This document shows positions 35,896 through 44,865 of a DNA stretch of 64,000 bases, one piece after another; the stretch's first letter is position 1; the number at the start of each line of letters is the position of its first letter. A program made the position numbers and the translations under genes. Source of the stretch: Hominenteromicrobium mulieris (GTDB lineage Bacteria > Bacillota > Clostridia > Oscillospirales > Acutalibacteraceae). The DNA is taken from NCBI RefSeq assembly GCF_020687165.1, contig NZ_JAJEQC010000009.1; one strand, written 5' to 3'. Under the pieces are notes generated by a model that did not search any database, was not told the origin of the DNA, and saw nothing but the letters and a program-made list of their open reading frames with translations.

Positions 35896-36019
35896 GGTGC
35901 GGACAGCCCTGAAACACAAGGCTTTTTGAATTCAAATCTACCCAAGCAATCCAGCAACACCTTAACCTCAAAAATACGCTTTGAAAAGCGTGACAAATTC
36001 AAGCGAGAGGAGAAATTCA

Positions 36020-36409
36020 ATGAACCCATATTTTACAGCGCCGGACACGGAAAAGTTCAGGTTCTACCGTATACCCAAGTTGCTATTCACCGATGAGCGA
36101 TACCGGCCAGTCTCCACCGACGCCAAGATGCTCTACGGTCTGCTGCTGGACCGCCTATCCCTGTCCGAGAAAAACGGCTGGAAAGACGAGCGTGGCCGGG
36201 TCTACCAATATTTCACCATCCGTCAGGCGCAGGAGCTACTGCACTTCGGCCACGAAAAGGTCTGCCGTCTGTTTGCAGAGCTGGAAGCAGCCGACCTCAT
36301 CGAGCGTCGCCGTCAGGGACAGGGCAGGGCCAACCGCATCTACTTAAAGGAATTCACGCAGAAAGCCGATTTTCGGAATCCAAGAAGTCCGGGAATCGGA
36401 AGAAAATAA
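36020..36409 (+). pseudogene. RepA_N-type replication initiator, truncated
   Basis: 129 residues from the ATG at 36020 (ribosome site GAGAGGAG). The complete N-terminal winged-helix region of RepA_N replication proteins is visible: FRFYRIPKLLFTDERYRPVS, DAKMLYGLLLDRLSLSEKNG, and QELLHFGHEKVCRLFAEL. After RIYLKEFTQKADFRN the frame ends abruptly at a junction with reverse-oriented relaxase DNA near 36415. Family members are usually about twice as long, so the C-terminal DnaA/D-interaction region is lost and the gene is likely inactive. Confidence 0.8.
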
Positions 36410-37157
36410 GACTTAGAGAGTGATAGTTACTACGTTCCTTGATCCTCTCTTCGGTGTAGTTCTCACCAATGGTTTTGGAGCGGGTGAAACGCTCCTGACC
36501 TTCGGCACGGAAGGAAATGTATTTACCGGTTTTGATCTTATAACCGGCTTCCTGCATGAGCTTCAAAAACTCGTCGTAGTCCTTTGCCACGATGACAAAC
36601 CGGTCAATGGTCTGTTTGAGCTTCTGCTTCCAACTTGTGCCGCGTTTGGCTTCGGTGTATTCCTTGTAGCCCATCCCCTTGTTCTGTGAGGGTGGAATCA
36701 CGGAAAGCCCATTTTCTTTGCAGAGCCGGTCGCTGACCTCGCGCATATCGTAGTAGATTTTCTTGTAGCTCTTATAGGCGTGATGATCAACGAAGTCCAC
36801 GGCATTGAAAATCAGGTGGTTATGCACATGGTTTTTATCCGTGTGGGTGGTCAGCACATATTCGTACTTTCCGCCGAGGATTTCATCAGCAAACTGCTTG
36901 CCGATTTCATGGGCAAGCTCCGGCGTTACCTCACCGACATCGAAGGACTGGATCACATGACGGGCTATGATCCTGACGGGCTTCATTCCTTTTTGCTCGG
37001 CTATCCTTCGCGTCCATTCAAACTCTTGTGCCGCCGTTTCCGATGCGCACCCGTAGGTGGAGATCAGCAGCTTGTCCTCGGTCTTATCGGGGTTTGAAAT
37101 GTACGCGAGAGCCTTGCTCAAAGTTCCTCGGATTGCTTTGATTTTAGTGACTGCCAT
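36354..37157 (-). pseudogene. Relaxase (MobA/VirD2-like) truncated at its C terminus
   Basis: 267 codons remain open. The N-terminal relaxase domain is intact: MAVTKIKAIRGTLSKALAYI, GCASETAAQEFEWT, ARHVIQSFDVGEVTPELAHE, and the metal-binding histidine triad region THTDKNHVHNHLIFNAV. From KTIGENYTEERIKER onwards the homology stops near 36418 and the remaining codons are antisense of the RepA_N gene. The helicase/accessory C-terminal part is missing, so it can at most nick oriT. Overlaps the end of the mobC fragment. Confidence 0.82.
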
Positions 37158-37297
37158 ACCAAATCCAGCTTCTCTTTCAGCTCATCAATATCATCCTGAT
37201 AGAAGTGTCCCGTCGAGTTGATTCTACGGCAGATGTTATTGATATTTGCGCCGATCTTGTTGACTGCTGCGGCAAGCTTCTTCTGCTCGGTGTATGC
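37118..37297 (-). pseudogene. MobC-like mobilisation accessory protein, C-terminal remnant
   Basis: Only about the last 60 codons remain: KIGANINNICRRINSTGHFY followed by DDIDELKEKLDLVWQSL, the typical MobC ending. The upstream part has been replaced near 37295 by a serine-recombinase fragment of opposite orientation. The end overlaps the relaxase start by 40 bases in another frame, as in intact mobilisation modules. Confidence 0.72.
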
Positions 37298-37766
37298 GGC
37301 GAAGCATGAAGCCCGCTTTATGAAGCTGTTAATCGAGCAGAACGAGGACGGGGGCAAGCGCAGGAATGCCGCAAGGAAAAAGGAACTGGAAGCGGCTGAA
37401 AAGCGTATCAGCGAACTTTCCGCTATTTTCAAGCGGCTGTATGAGGACAGCGTAAGCGGTCGCATTTCTGACGAGCGTTTCACGGAGCTTTCGGCAGACT
37501 GTGAAGCCGAACAGCAGGAATTGAAAGAGCGTGTTGCCAGAATACAGGCGGAGCTTTCCAAAGCACAGGAAGCTACCGTAAACGCAGAAAAGTTTATGAA
37601 CATTGTCCGCAAGCACATGAACTTTGAAGAACTGACTCACACCCTCTTGCGTGAGTTTGTAGAGAAAATCGTTGTGCATGAGTGCAGCTACGATGAAAAC
37701 GGCACACGCAGACAGGATATTGAGATTTACTATTCTTTCGTCGGCAAAGTGGACTTGCCCGAATGA
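37294..37766 (+). pseudogene. Large serine recombinase, C-terminal fragment
   Basis: The last 155 or so codons of a TnpX/Tn4451-type serine recombinase: RNAARKKELEAAEKRISELS (coiled coil), LYEDSVSGRISDERFTEL, and the C-terminal REFVEKIVVHECSYDENGTR with IEIYYSFVGKVDL. The catalytic serine domain and zinc ribbon are absent; the left part of the open frame is antisense of mobC. It probably marks the right end of the degraded element that flanks the restriction island. Confidence 0.82.
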
Positions 37767-37774
37767 CCGCCCGC

Positions 37775-37807
37775 CCTATCCGATATCAAAGGCAAGTATC
37801 GGATAGG
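37775..37807. repeat. Inverted repeat after the recombinase fragment
   Basis: CCTATCCGATA and TATCGGATAGG form perfect 11-bp arms around an 11-base loop, 9 bases past the recombinase stop. No U-run follows. It could be an element end, a recombinase-associated site or a stem-loop at the 3' end of the mRNA. The rest of the gap to 37944 contains the AT-rich promoter region of hcp. Confidence 0.45.
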
Positions 37808-37944
37808 AAAGGCAAAAATTTTTACACTTCTATTACTTCTTTATCACACATAAGCAAATTAGTAAGGTCTCTCATACCAAGTATATTTTTCGTTTCCTGA
37901 CCGATACTTTAACTATAAAAACGAAAGATAAGGATGGTCAGCAT

Positions 37945-39615
37945 ATGAATAATATGGATTTAGGATACGAAATATTTTGCTATCAATGTGAGCAAACAGC
38001 GAACGGAAAGGGCTGCACAAAGCTTGGGGTTTGCGGAAAGACACCAGAAATCGCCAATCTGCAGGATTTGCTGATCTTTCAAATCAAAGGGATCAGCTGT
38101 TACGGAAAAGTTCTGCAAGATGAGGGACAGCATATCGATAAAAATATCATACGGTTTATCGAAAATGTTCTTTTCACAACGCTGACGAATGTTAATTTTG
38201 ATTCGAAAGTACACGTGGAATTATTGAACGAATCACAACGGATAAAAGAAAATTTGAGAACAATCACAGGAGAGCTTCACAATCAGACATCATACGCCAC
38301 TTATGATCTTCCCGAAACAAAAACACAAATGCTAAAGGATGCTCAATTCGCGGGAATTATGTATGATAAATCCCTTGACCCGGATATTCGCTCATTGAGA
38401 CAAACCATTTTATACGGACTGAAAGGTATCAGCGCCTATGGGCATCAGGCAAGAGAACTGGGCTATTACAGTGATGAGGTAGATGAATTTTATATTCAGG
38501 CATTGGAAGCTCTCACAGACGATAACCTTACAGTGGAAGAACTGATCCGAATGACCATGCGCACCGGAGAAGCGGCAATTGAGGTTATGAAAAAATTGGA
38601 TGAAGCCAATACTGCAGTTTACGGAAATCCGGCACCCCATAGGGTCAATATCCATATGAGGAAAGGACCCTTTATCGTTGTTTCGGGACATGATTTGAAG
38701 GATTTGGAAATGCTGCTGGAACAAACAAAGGGAACGGGGGTCAATGTGTATACACACGGTGAAATGCTGCCGTGCCACGGATATGAGGGATTAAAAAAAT
38801 ACCCCCACCTTGTCGGGAATTTCGGTGGTGCGTGGCAAGATCAACAAAAACAATTTGATGATCTTCCGGGATGTATTCTAATGACGACGAATTGCCTTAT
38901 GCGGCCGAGAGAGAGCTATAAAGGCCGAATCTACAGCACGAATGTAGTGGGCTGGGAAGGGGTAAAACACATTGGGAAAAGAGAAAACGGTGAAAAGGAT
39001 TTCAGTGAAATCATTCAGCAGGCAATAGAATTGGGCGGCTATCCGGAGGATCAGGAGCCCCACGAGATACTTGTCGGATTCGGGCATCATTCGGTATTAA
39101 GCGATTCTGACAAAATCGTAGCGGCAGTAAAAGCAGGAAAAATCAGACATTTCTTTCTTATTGGCGGCTGTGACGGAGCAAGACCCGGTCGAAACTATTA
39201 TACAGAGTTTGCTAAGATGGTCCCGAAAGACTGCGTGATATTAACGCTCGCATGCGGAAAATACAGATTTAACAAACTGGATTTCGGTGAAGTAGCGGGT
39301 CTGCCGAGACTTTTGGATGTCGGGCAATGCAATGATGTATATTCTGCCATACGGATCGCAACAGGTTTAGCAGATGCTTTTGGTACCGATGTAAACGGAT
39401 TGCCCTTGTCGTTGATCGTATCATGGTACGAACAAAAGGCTGTTGCTGATTTGCTGGCATTATTGAGTCTGGGAATTAAAGGCATATATTTAGGCCCTAC
39501 CCTGCCGGCATTTTTGAGCCCGAATGTGCTTCAGTATTTAGTGGACACCTTCGACTTGCGGCTTATTACCAATGCTGAGGATGACATTAAGACCTGCCTG
39601 AAACAGAATATTTGA
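37945..39615 (+). CDS. hcp: Hydroxylamine reductase / hybrid-cluster protein
   Basis: 556 residues, the full length for this family. N-terminal cysteine motif CYQCEQTANGKGCTKLGVC binds an Fe-S cubane; the hybrid-cluster ligands are in THGEMLPCHGYEGL, TTNCLMRP, GGCDGARPGRNYY and LACGKYRFNKLDFGEV. Hcp proteins reduce hydroxylamine and act in nitric oxide or nitrosative-stress defence in anaerobes. It is a single-gene unit with its own terminator. Its base composition is more AT-rich than the cobalamin and polyamine operons, suggesting it arrived with the accessory DNA. Confidence 0.95.
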   Translation: MNNMDLGYEIFCYQCEQTANGKGCTKLGVCGKTPEIANLQDLLIFQIKGISCYGKVLQDEGQHIDKNIIRFIENVLFTTLTNVNFDSKVHVELLNESQRIKENLRTITGELHNQTSYATYDLPETKTQMLKDAQFAGIMYDKSLDPDIRSLRQTILYGLKGISAYGHQARELGYYSDEVDEFYIQALEALTDDNLTVEELIRMTMRTGEAAIEVMKKLDEANTAVYGNPAPHRVNIHMRKGPFIVVSGHDLKDLEMLLEQTKGTGVNVYTHGEMLPCHGYEGLKKYPHLVGNFGGAWQDQQKQFDDLPGCILMTTNCLMRPRESYKGRIYSTNVVGWEGVKHIGKRENGEKDFSEIIQQAIELGGYPEDQEPHEILVGFGHHSVLSDSDKIVAAVKAGKIRHFFLIGGCDGARPGRNYYTEFAKMVPKDCVILTLACGKYRFNKLDFGEVAGLPRLLDVGQCNDVYSAIRIATGLADAFGTDVNGLPLSLIVSWYEQKAVADLLALLSLGIKGIYLGPTLPAFLSPNVLQYLVDTFDLRLITNAEDDIKTCLKQNI

Positions 39616-39675
39616 GAAATCAGGAACCGTCAATGCACTTTGATAGTAACCGTAGAACCTGACAGCGCACAGTAT

Positions 39676-39703
39676 AAGAGAGCTGGCACGAGCCAGCTCT
39701 CTT
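39676..39703 (+). terminator. Terminator after hcp
   Basis: AAGAGAGCTGGC and GCCAGCTCTCTT form a perfect 12-bp stem with a 4-base loop, followed by TAATCTTTT. Confidence 0.8.
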
Positions 39704-39714
39704 TAATCTTTTGA

Positions 39715-40021
39715 CATCCTGCATTTATCCAGTGCGTGGACGGCGTGAGGTGTTCCTCCCATGTTGTGTCCATCTCGCTCAACTTGGGTGCGCTTTGCAA
39801 CCCCCACAAAAGATATCGGTACGGATCCAGACCGTTTTCCCTTGTTGTTCAATCAGACTATACATTACGGCACTGGCCCAGGCGCCGTCTGGCGTATTGG
39901 CGAATAATCAGTTCCCTCGTCCCATCGCAAATGGCTTTATGCTGTGCTCAGCGCGGTCGTTGCTCAGCCCCAGACGGCCATCCTCCGGATAGCGGATCAG
40001 GTAGGGCTTTTTAAGGCCCTA
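39715..40021 (-). pseudogene. IS66-family transposase fossil, C-terminal part
   Basis: On the reverse strand decayed frames read RYPEDGRLGLSNDRAEHSIK then PFAMGRGN, a stop, and LFANTPDGAWASAVMYSLIE. These are the conserved C-terminal residues of IS66 TnpC transposases, including the region of the last catalytic glutamate. In-frame stops and a frame change after SLIE show that it is dead. No terminal repeats are visible. It separates hcp from the lantibiotic-immunity cassette. Confidence 0.85.
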
Positions 40022-40092
40022 AATGAGTAGATTGGTGCTTTGTTGCGATATGCTCCACGGTTACGGTGCATTGTTCATATTCTGTTTTCGGG

Positions 40093-40128
40093 AATCTTTA
40101 TGAAATCTTCAAAATTGCCCGGTATGCT
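40093..40128 (+). promoter_or_regulatory. Response-regulator box and promoter of the lantibiotic-immunity operon
   Basis: AATCTTTATGAAATCTTCAA contains two TCT(T) half-sites 11 bases apart, the spacing used by OmpR-family activators of lantibiotic genes, and sits over the -35 position of TATGCT (40123-40128). An almost identical box with the same 17-base distance to its -10 occurs at 44830-44865. It probably binds the response regulator encoded at 42766. Confidence 0.6.
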
Positions 40129-40159
40129 ATCCGTAAAATCAAAGAAAGGACTTGATTAT

Positions 40160-40864
40160 ATGGATATGATTTTGAAAACGACTGACCTCTGCAAAAATTT
40201 CAAGGGGCAAATGGCGGTAAACAATGTGTCACTGAACATCCGGCGCAACTCGGTTTATGGTCTGCTGGGGCCGAATGGGGCTGGCAAATCCACGATCTTA
40301 AAAATGCTCACCGGCATTTTGCGCCCCACATCGGGAAGCATCGAGTTTGACGGCCACCCGTGGAAGCGGAATGATCTGGAGCATATCGGTGCTTTGATTG
40401 AGATGCCCCCGCTTTACGAAAATCTGACTGCATACGAAAATCTCAAAGTCAGAACTACATTGCTCGGCCTGGACGATGCACGAATTAACGAGGTATTGCA
40501 AATTGTCCAGCTCACGAATACCGGCAAGAAACGGGCCGGGCAGTTTTCTCTTGGTATGAAGCAGCGGCTTGGTATTGCTATTGCATTGCTGAACAGTCCC
40601 CAGCTTTTGATTCTGGATGAACCGACTAACGGCCTTGACCCTTTAGGGATTGAGGAACTTCGAGAGTTAATTCGCTCTTTTCCCTGCAAAGGGATTACAG
40701 TTATTTTGTCCAGCCATATTCTGTCAGAAGTCCAGCAGATTGCAGATCATGTGGGTATCATTGCTGGCGGCGTCCTTGGATATGAGGGAGAGCTTCGCGC
40801 TGGTGAAGATTTGGAACATCTCTTTATGGATGTTATTCGCAGGAATGGAAAGGAGGGGTATTAA
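40160..40864 (+). CDS. Lantibiotic-immunity ABC transporter ATPase
   Basis: 234 residues. AAAGAAAGGA precedes the ATG at 40160. ABC ATPase with Walker A GLLGPNGAGKSTILK, Q-loop region, signature FSLGMKQRLGIA, Walker B LLILDEPTNGLDPLG and H-loop VILSSHILSEV. IEMPPLYENLTAYENL is typical of the LanF/BcrA immunity group. With the two permeases downstream it expels antimicrobial peptides from the membrane. Confidence 0.9.
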   Translation: MDMILKTTDLCKNFKGQMAVNNVSLNIRRNSVYGLLGPNGAGKSTILKMLTGILRPTSGSIEFDGHPWKRNDLEHIGALIEMPPLYENLTAYENLKVRTTLLGLDDARINEVLQIVQLTNTGKKRAGQFSLGMKQRLGIAIALLNSPQLLILDEPTNGLDPLGIEELRELIRSFPCKGITVILSSHILSEVQQIADHVGIIAGGVLGYEGELRAGEDLEHLFMDVIRRNGKEGY

Positions 40865-41611
40865 ATGGAAATGAGATATATTCAGGCCGAGAATCTAAAA
40901 CATAAGAGAACTTTCACAAAAACGCTGATCGTTCTGGCCCCGTTTGTAACTGCGCTTATGAACTTTTTTGCCCCTCTTTGGTTCCAGCTCAATTCTTATA
41001 ACTGGTGGTATATACTGCTCTATCCCGGCTTTCTCACGCTTACCTGCGCTTTGGTTGAACAGCGGGATAATGGCAAACTAAAATATCGTGCCGTTGCTTC
41101 ATTGCCTGTTTCGCAGAACAAAGTCTGGAAAGCAAAAATTGGAGTGTCCGGTATTTACTCCTGCGTGGGGAATTTCATTTTCCTGGCGTTAAATCTGTTG
41201 GGCGGTTTTGCAATATTAGTTATCAACGAAATTCCCCTGACAATCGGAATTTGGCAGGCTGCGGCCGGAACAGCTTGTATTGTCATTGCAAGCCTATGGG
41301 AAGTTCCGCTGTGCTTATGGTTATCAAAAAAAGTTGGTATCTTTGTCACGGTTATTCTTAATGCCGGACTTGGAAGCGTTTTAGGGATTTTCACGGCTAC
41401 AACCTCTTTGTGGATGATCTGCCCGTATAGCTGGGTGCCGCATCTTATGATTTCCGTGTTAGGTATTTTGCCTAATGGTGAGCCGGTTGCAGATCAGAGT
41501 ACGGCAATGGCATTTTGGATGATTATACTTGTATTGGTCATTTCGCTGGCCTGGTTTGCGGCGCTGTCATTTTTAACTGCAAGATGGTTTGAGAAAAAGG
41601 AGGTGGGGTAA
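40865..41611 (+). CDS. Lantibiotic-immunity ABC permease, LanE/MutE-like
   Basis: 248 residues with six predicted membrane segments. The opening MRYIQAENLKHKRTFTKTL is the usual start of MutE/EpiE permeases. AAAGGAGGGGTATTAA precedes the start, which follows the ATPase stop directly. It forms the membrane pore with the permease encoded at 41614. Confidence 0.85.
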   Translation: MEMRYIQAENLKHKRTFTKTLIVLAPFVTALMNFFAPLWFQLNSYNWWYILLYPGFLTLTCALVEQRDNGKLKYRAVASLPVSQNKVWKAKIGVSGIYSCVGNFIFLALNLLGGFAILVINEIPLTIGIWQAAAGTACIVIASLWEVPLCLWLSKKVGIFVTVILNAGLGSVLGIFTATTSLWMICPYSWVPHLMISVLGILPNGEPVADQSTAMAFWMIILVLVISLAWFAALSFLTARWFEKKEVG

Positions 41612-41613
41612 CT

Positions 41614-42357
41614 ATGGTATCTGTGGTTCGCTGCTGGAAAGCAGAATATCAGAAGTGTAAACATAGCATTTTGCTCTATATGCACAGCATGATTCCGATT
41701 ATATGTGCGGCGATTTTTGCGGGTTACTATCATATATCCAGATGGGAACTGGCAACCAAAATCAGTGCCTATCTGGAAGTGCTGGCCGTTGCGTTCCCGT
41801 TTCTGATCGGCATTATTGTGGGCCTGGTTGTTCAGATCGAAAATCAGGCCGGGCATTATCAGCTTTTGTTGGGAACAATCCCATCTCGCATGGCAACGTA
41901 TATTGGTAAACTTGGTTTTCTGATGATCTGTGCTTTTGGCGCAACATTTTTAGCGTTAGGAACATTCGCTGCACTATATAGGGATGCTCCGGCAAGCCTT
42001 TACCTGAAAGCAGGGATTCTATTGTTGATTACCATGCTTCCCATTTACCTGATTCATTTGTTTGTGGGAATGAGCTTCGGAAAAGGTGCATCTATGGGAT
42101 TGGGAATTGCAGGAAGTTTAATAGCTGCCCTTATGATAACAGGGCTTGGTGACGCTACATGGAAATATATTCCCTGGGCCTGGGGCGTTCGTGCTATGGA
42201 TTACACTGTGCTTGCATGGGATAGCCCCCAACTGTATGCACAGGTAAAAACCGATTTTTTCAGCGGTATGATTATTTCTGTATGCTGCACTGTTTGTCTG
42301 CTGATTGCCAGTTTGGTTTGGTTTCATGGTTGGGAGGGAGGTAAAAACAGTGAATAA
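41614..42357 (+). CDS. Lantibiotic-immunity ABC permease, LanG/MutG-like
   Basis: 247 residues, about six membrane helices, opening VVRCWKAEYQKCKHSILLYM, similar in plan to the preceding permease and typical of MutG/SpaG. GAGGTGGGG lies just before the start. It ends 8 bases inside the next gene, so translation is coupled. Confidence 0.83.
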   Translation: MVSVVRCWKAEYQKCKHSILLYMHSMIPIICAAIFAGYYHISRWELATKISAYLEVLAVAFPFLIGIIVGLVVQIENQAGHYQLLLGTIPSRMATYIGKLGFLMICAFGATFLALGTFAALYRDAPASLYLKAGILLLITMLPIYLIHLFVGMSFGKGASMGLGIAGSLIAALMITGLGDATWKYIPWAWGVRAMDYTVLAWDSPQLYAQVKTDFFSGMIISVCCTVCLLIASLVWFHGWEGGKNSE

Positions 42358-42727
42358 AAAGTGCCTGTTTGCCGTGGTAATTGTGCTTGTAAGTCTTATA
42401 TGCTTATCGGCCTGCGGTGCGCTCCGTGATACCGCCGATAAAAATAAGGCGTTAAATGAATCTCTGCCGTATTATGAGCTGAACGCCGCAAACTATGATG
42501 AAATTTCATATAACGGCCTGACATATACCATAACGGATGAATGTCTTGAAATGTCAGAACTGCAAGAAGAAATCGGGCAGGTATCGAAACGCTTCAAAAA
42601 TGTGGCGGGGGAAGATTTCAGTTTCGGCTACGTTTACAGTATTGTGGATGTGGATATAAGCAATGCCGTAGCTGTAAATATCAACAATGAATATCGGAAA
42701 GCTGACATTAAAAATAATGATGAGTAA
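42350..42727 (+). CDS. NisI/SpaI-like immunity lipoprotein
   Basis: 125 residues from GTG 42350, chosen because GGGAGGGAGG lies 8 bases upstream. Lipobox LSAC (Cys near residue 21). The single domain YDEISYNGLTYTITDECLEM resembles the repeated lantibiotic-binding unit of NisI/SpaI lipoproteins. It would bind incoming lantibiotic at the cell surface and pass it to the ABC exporter. One domain only, where NisI has two. Confidence 0.75.
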   Translation: MNKKCLFAVVIVLVSLICLSACGALRDTADKNKALNESLPYYELNAANYDEISYNGLTYTITDECLEMSELQEEIGQVSKRFKNVAGEDFSFGYVYSIVDVDISNAVAVNINNEYRKADIKNNDE

Positions 42728-42765
42728 CCTTGACAATGTGGTATAATGGGGCGGGAGGTGATTTT

Positions 42766-43428
42766 TTGACCCACTTACTTGTAGTTGACGATGAAGTTTC
42801 TATCTTGGAATTGATTAAGAACAGTTTGGGGAAAGATGGATATTTGATAACAGTCTGTCAAAATGCGGATGATGTAGACATCAAAAAGCTGCATTTCTAT
42901 GACCTCATTCTTTTGGATGTGATGATGCCTGGCACAGACGGGTTTGAGTTTTGCAAACAGATCAGGAATATGGTAGACTGCCCGATTCTCTTTCTGACCG
43001 CAAAGACATTAGAGGAAGATATATTGTTTGGATTGGGCATCGGTGCGGATGATTATATTACGAAACCTTTTCGTATTCAGGAGCTTCGCGCCCGTGTCGC
43101 GGCACATTTACGCAGAGAAAAAAGGGAGCATCACAGCACACTTTCATTTGGGCCTGATATAAGATTTGACCTTTCCGCAAAGGTACTGTATGTTTCAGAA
43201 CAGCCGGTTCCCCTTACCAAAAGCGAGTATTCAATCTGTGAATACCTTGCGAAAAACCGGGGACAGGTTTTTACAAAAGAACAAATCTATGAAGCCGTTT
43301 TCGGGTTTGATGGAATAGGCGATAACTCTACGATCTCAACGCATATAAAAAATATTCGTGCGAAATTGGAGCATTTCAAAATAAGTCCGATCAGCACCGT
43401 ATGGGGGATAGGATATAAATGGGAGTGA
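42766..43428 (+). CDS. OmpR-family response regulator of the immunity cassette
   Basis: 220 residues from TTG 42766, selected because GGGAGGTG lies 6 bases before it; an ATG does not occur nearby. Receiver domain with phosphoacceptor aspartate in LILLDVMMPGTDG, the T/K switch region LTAK and YITKPFR, then a winged-helix DNA-binding domain (LTKSEYSICEYLAKNRGQVF). An extended -10 TGGTATAAT at 42739-42747 may give it its own promoter. It likely binds the paired TCTT boxes at 40093 and 44830. Confidence 0.88.
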   Translation: MTHLLVVDDEVSILELIKNSLGKDGYLITVCQNADDVDIKKLHFYDLILLDVMMPGTDGFEFCKQIRNMVDCPILFLTAKTLEEDILFGLGIGADDYITKPFRIQELRARVAAHLRREKREHHSTLSFGPDIRFDLSAKVLYVSEQPVPLTKSEYSICEYLAKNRGQVFTKEQIYEAVFGFDGIGDNSTISTHIKNIRAKLEHFKISPISTVWGIGYKWE

Positions 43429-44783
43429 AAAAGAAACCTACATTGAAAATATTGTTTCGCCAGTTTGCTATCTCCCTCATTGTCATGCTGGTAGCGGCAA
43501 TTATTGTCCCTTCTGGTTTGGAGGGACTTGCTGTAAATGCTGGATTAGCTACAAGAGCAAATCTAAGTGAATTGCAGGTAAAAGAGATCATTCCAACGCT
43601 GACGATTGCCCCGGATATTACAAAGGTTGTGATTCCACAGGGATGCGGCTACTTAATTCTGGACAAGAACTTTAATGAGCTTTACAGCAATATGGACGAT
43701 GATGAAAAAGAAATTGCCCTGCTGTACGCAAAGGGAGAATATATTGAATATGCTACGGGGAGGCAGTTTGCACTTGTTGTCCGGGAAAACGAATTTTGCG
43801 TTTTAAGGTATTATATTGGTTCTCAATTTACAGTGTCATGGCTACCGGAATATTTTCCATCTCCTGACACGCTTGCGCTTATCCTGATGGCTGTAAATTC
43901 GCTGCTGGTCATTATCATACTGACCGCCAGATTTGCTAAGAACCTGCGTACACAACTGACCCCGCTTTTTGAAGCAACTGCGGAGGTTTCAAAGCAAAAC
44001 CTTGATTTTGAAGTAGGACACGCCAAAATCAAAGAGTTTGAAGATGTCCTTGCATCTTTTTCAGATATGAAAGATAATCTGAAAATTTCGTTAGAACGGC
44101 AATGGAAAACCGAACAGACACAGAAAGAGCAAATCGCCGCGCTTGCCCATGATTTGAAAACGCCTCTGACGGTTATTCAAGGAAATGCTGATTTACTCAC
44201 AGAAACAAATCTTGATGATGAGCAACGATTATACGCTGGTTACGTCGTGGAAAGCTCCGGCCAGATGCAGTCATATATTCAAACCCTGATTGATATATCA
44301 CGGGCGGCGGTTGGTTATCAGCTCCATATTGAAAGTATAGACTTGCCAGCGTTCATGCAGCACTTGTTCGGTTATATGGAATCACTATGCCGGACAAAAG
44401 AAATCCGGCTGCAAATGAATACTGTTTCACTCCCTCAAATGCTGAAATTTGATAGGGTGCTGATAGAACGTGCTATTATGAATGTTATCAGTAATGGGCT
44501 GGACTACTCCCCGCAAGGCGGAACGCTTTATGTGGATGTTCAGAGTAACAACGGTTTCGTGGAAATTTCAGTCACAGACGAGGGAACGGGGTTTTCTAAA
44601 GAGGCATTATGCCACGCACAGGAACGGTTCTATATGGGCGATCAAAGCCGCAATTCAAAGTTACACTTTGGTATGGGTCTATATATTACAAATTCGATTA
44701 TGGAACAACATAATGGTCAGCTTATTTTAGAAAATTCAAAAGAAACCGGCGGCGCAAAGGTTACTATGAAACTTCCTTGCTGA
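43419..44783 (+). CDS. Sensor histidine kinase of the immunity cassette
   Basis: 454 residues, overlapping the regulator by 10 bases. Two membrane helices (about residues 12-35 and 150-170) flank an external sensing domain of roughly 110 residues; a HAMP-like linker, the H-box LAHDLKTPLTVIQGNAD with the phosphorylated histidine, N-box NVISNGLDYSP and G-boxes DEGTGFS and FGMGLYI follow. It probably senses a lantibiotic or the loaded exporter and phosphorylates the neighbouring regulator. No lantibiotic structural or modification gene is nearby, so the system is defensive. Confidence 0.9.
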   Translation: MGVKKKPTLKILFRQFAISLIVMLVAAIIVPSGLEGLAVNAGLATRANLSELQVKEIIPTLTIAPDITKVVIPQGCGYLILDKNFNELYSNMDDDEKEIALLYAKGEYIEYATGRQFALVVRENEFCVLRYYIGSQFTVSWLPEYFPSPDTLALILMAVNSLLVIIILTARFAKNLRTQLTPLFEATAEVSKQNLDFEVGHAKIKEFEDVLASFSDMKDNLKISLERQWKTEQTQKEQIAALAHDLKTPLTVIQGNADLLTETNLDDEQRLYAGYVVESSGQMQSYIQTLIDISRAAVGYQLHIESIDLPAFMQHLFGYMESLCRTKEIRLQMNTVSLPQMLKFDRVLIERAIMNVISNGLDYSPQGGTLYVDVQSNNGFVEISVTDEGTGFSKEALCHAQERFYMGDQSRNSKLHFGMGLYITNSIMEQHNGQLILENSKETGGAKVTMKLPC

Positions 44784-44798
44784 TTTTCCGATAGTGTA

Positions 44799-44828
44799 AT
44801 GGACGTCTTTTATGTCCGTCCATTTTTC
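44799..44828 (+). terminator. Terminator after the two-component genes
   Basis: ATGGACG and CGTCCAT pair over an 11-base loop and are followed by TTTTTC. It insulates the kinase gene from the second regulator box immediately downstream. Confidence 0.65.
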
Positions 44829-44829
44829 A

Positions 44830-44865
44830 AATCTTTATGGAATCTTCAAAAATTCCTCTTATCAT
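44830..44865 (+). promoter_or_regulatory. Second response-regulator box and promoter with no gene behind it
   Basis: AATCTTTATGGAATCTTCAA matches the box at 40093 at 19 of 20 positions, and its second TCT half-site is again exactly 17 bases before a -10 (TATCAT 44860-44865). It points right, into a stretch without a recognisable protein gene, where a hairpin (TCTGCCCAGCGG/CCGCTGCTGGGCAGA, 44884-44925) begins about 12 bases after the expected start. It may drive a short RNA or be the promoter of a lost target gene. Confidence 0.6.

Noticed and set aside
37118..37618. Whole 166-codon reverse frame as a MobC protein
   Set aside because: Only the last 60 or so codons match MobC; the rest is antisense of the serine recombinase fragment.
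42730..42747. TTGACA followed by TATAAT before the response regulator
   Set aside because: Only 6 bases apart, so they cannot be a -35/-10 pair; TGGTATAAT may still act as an extended -10.
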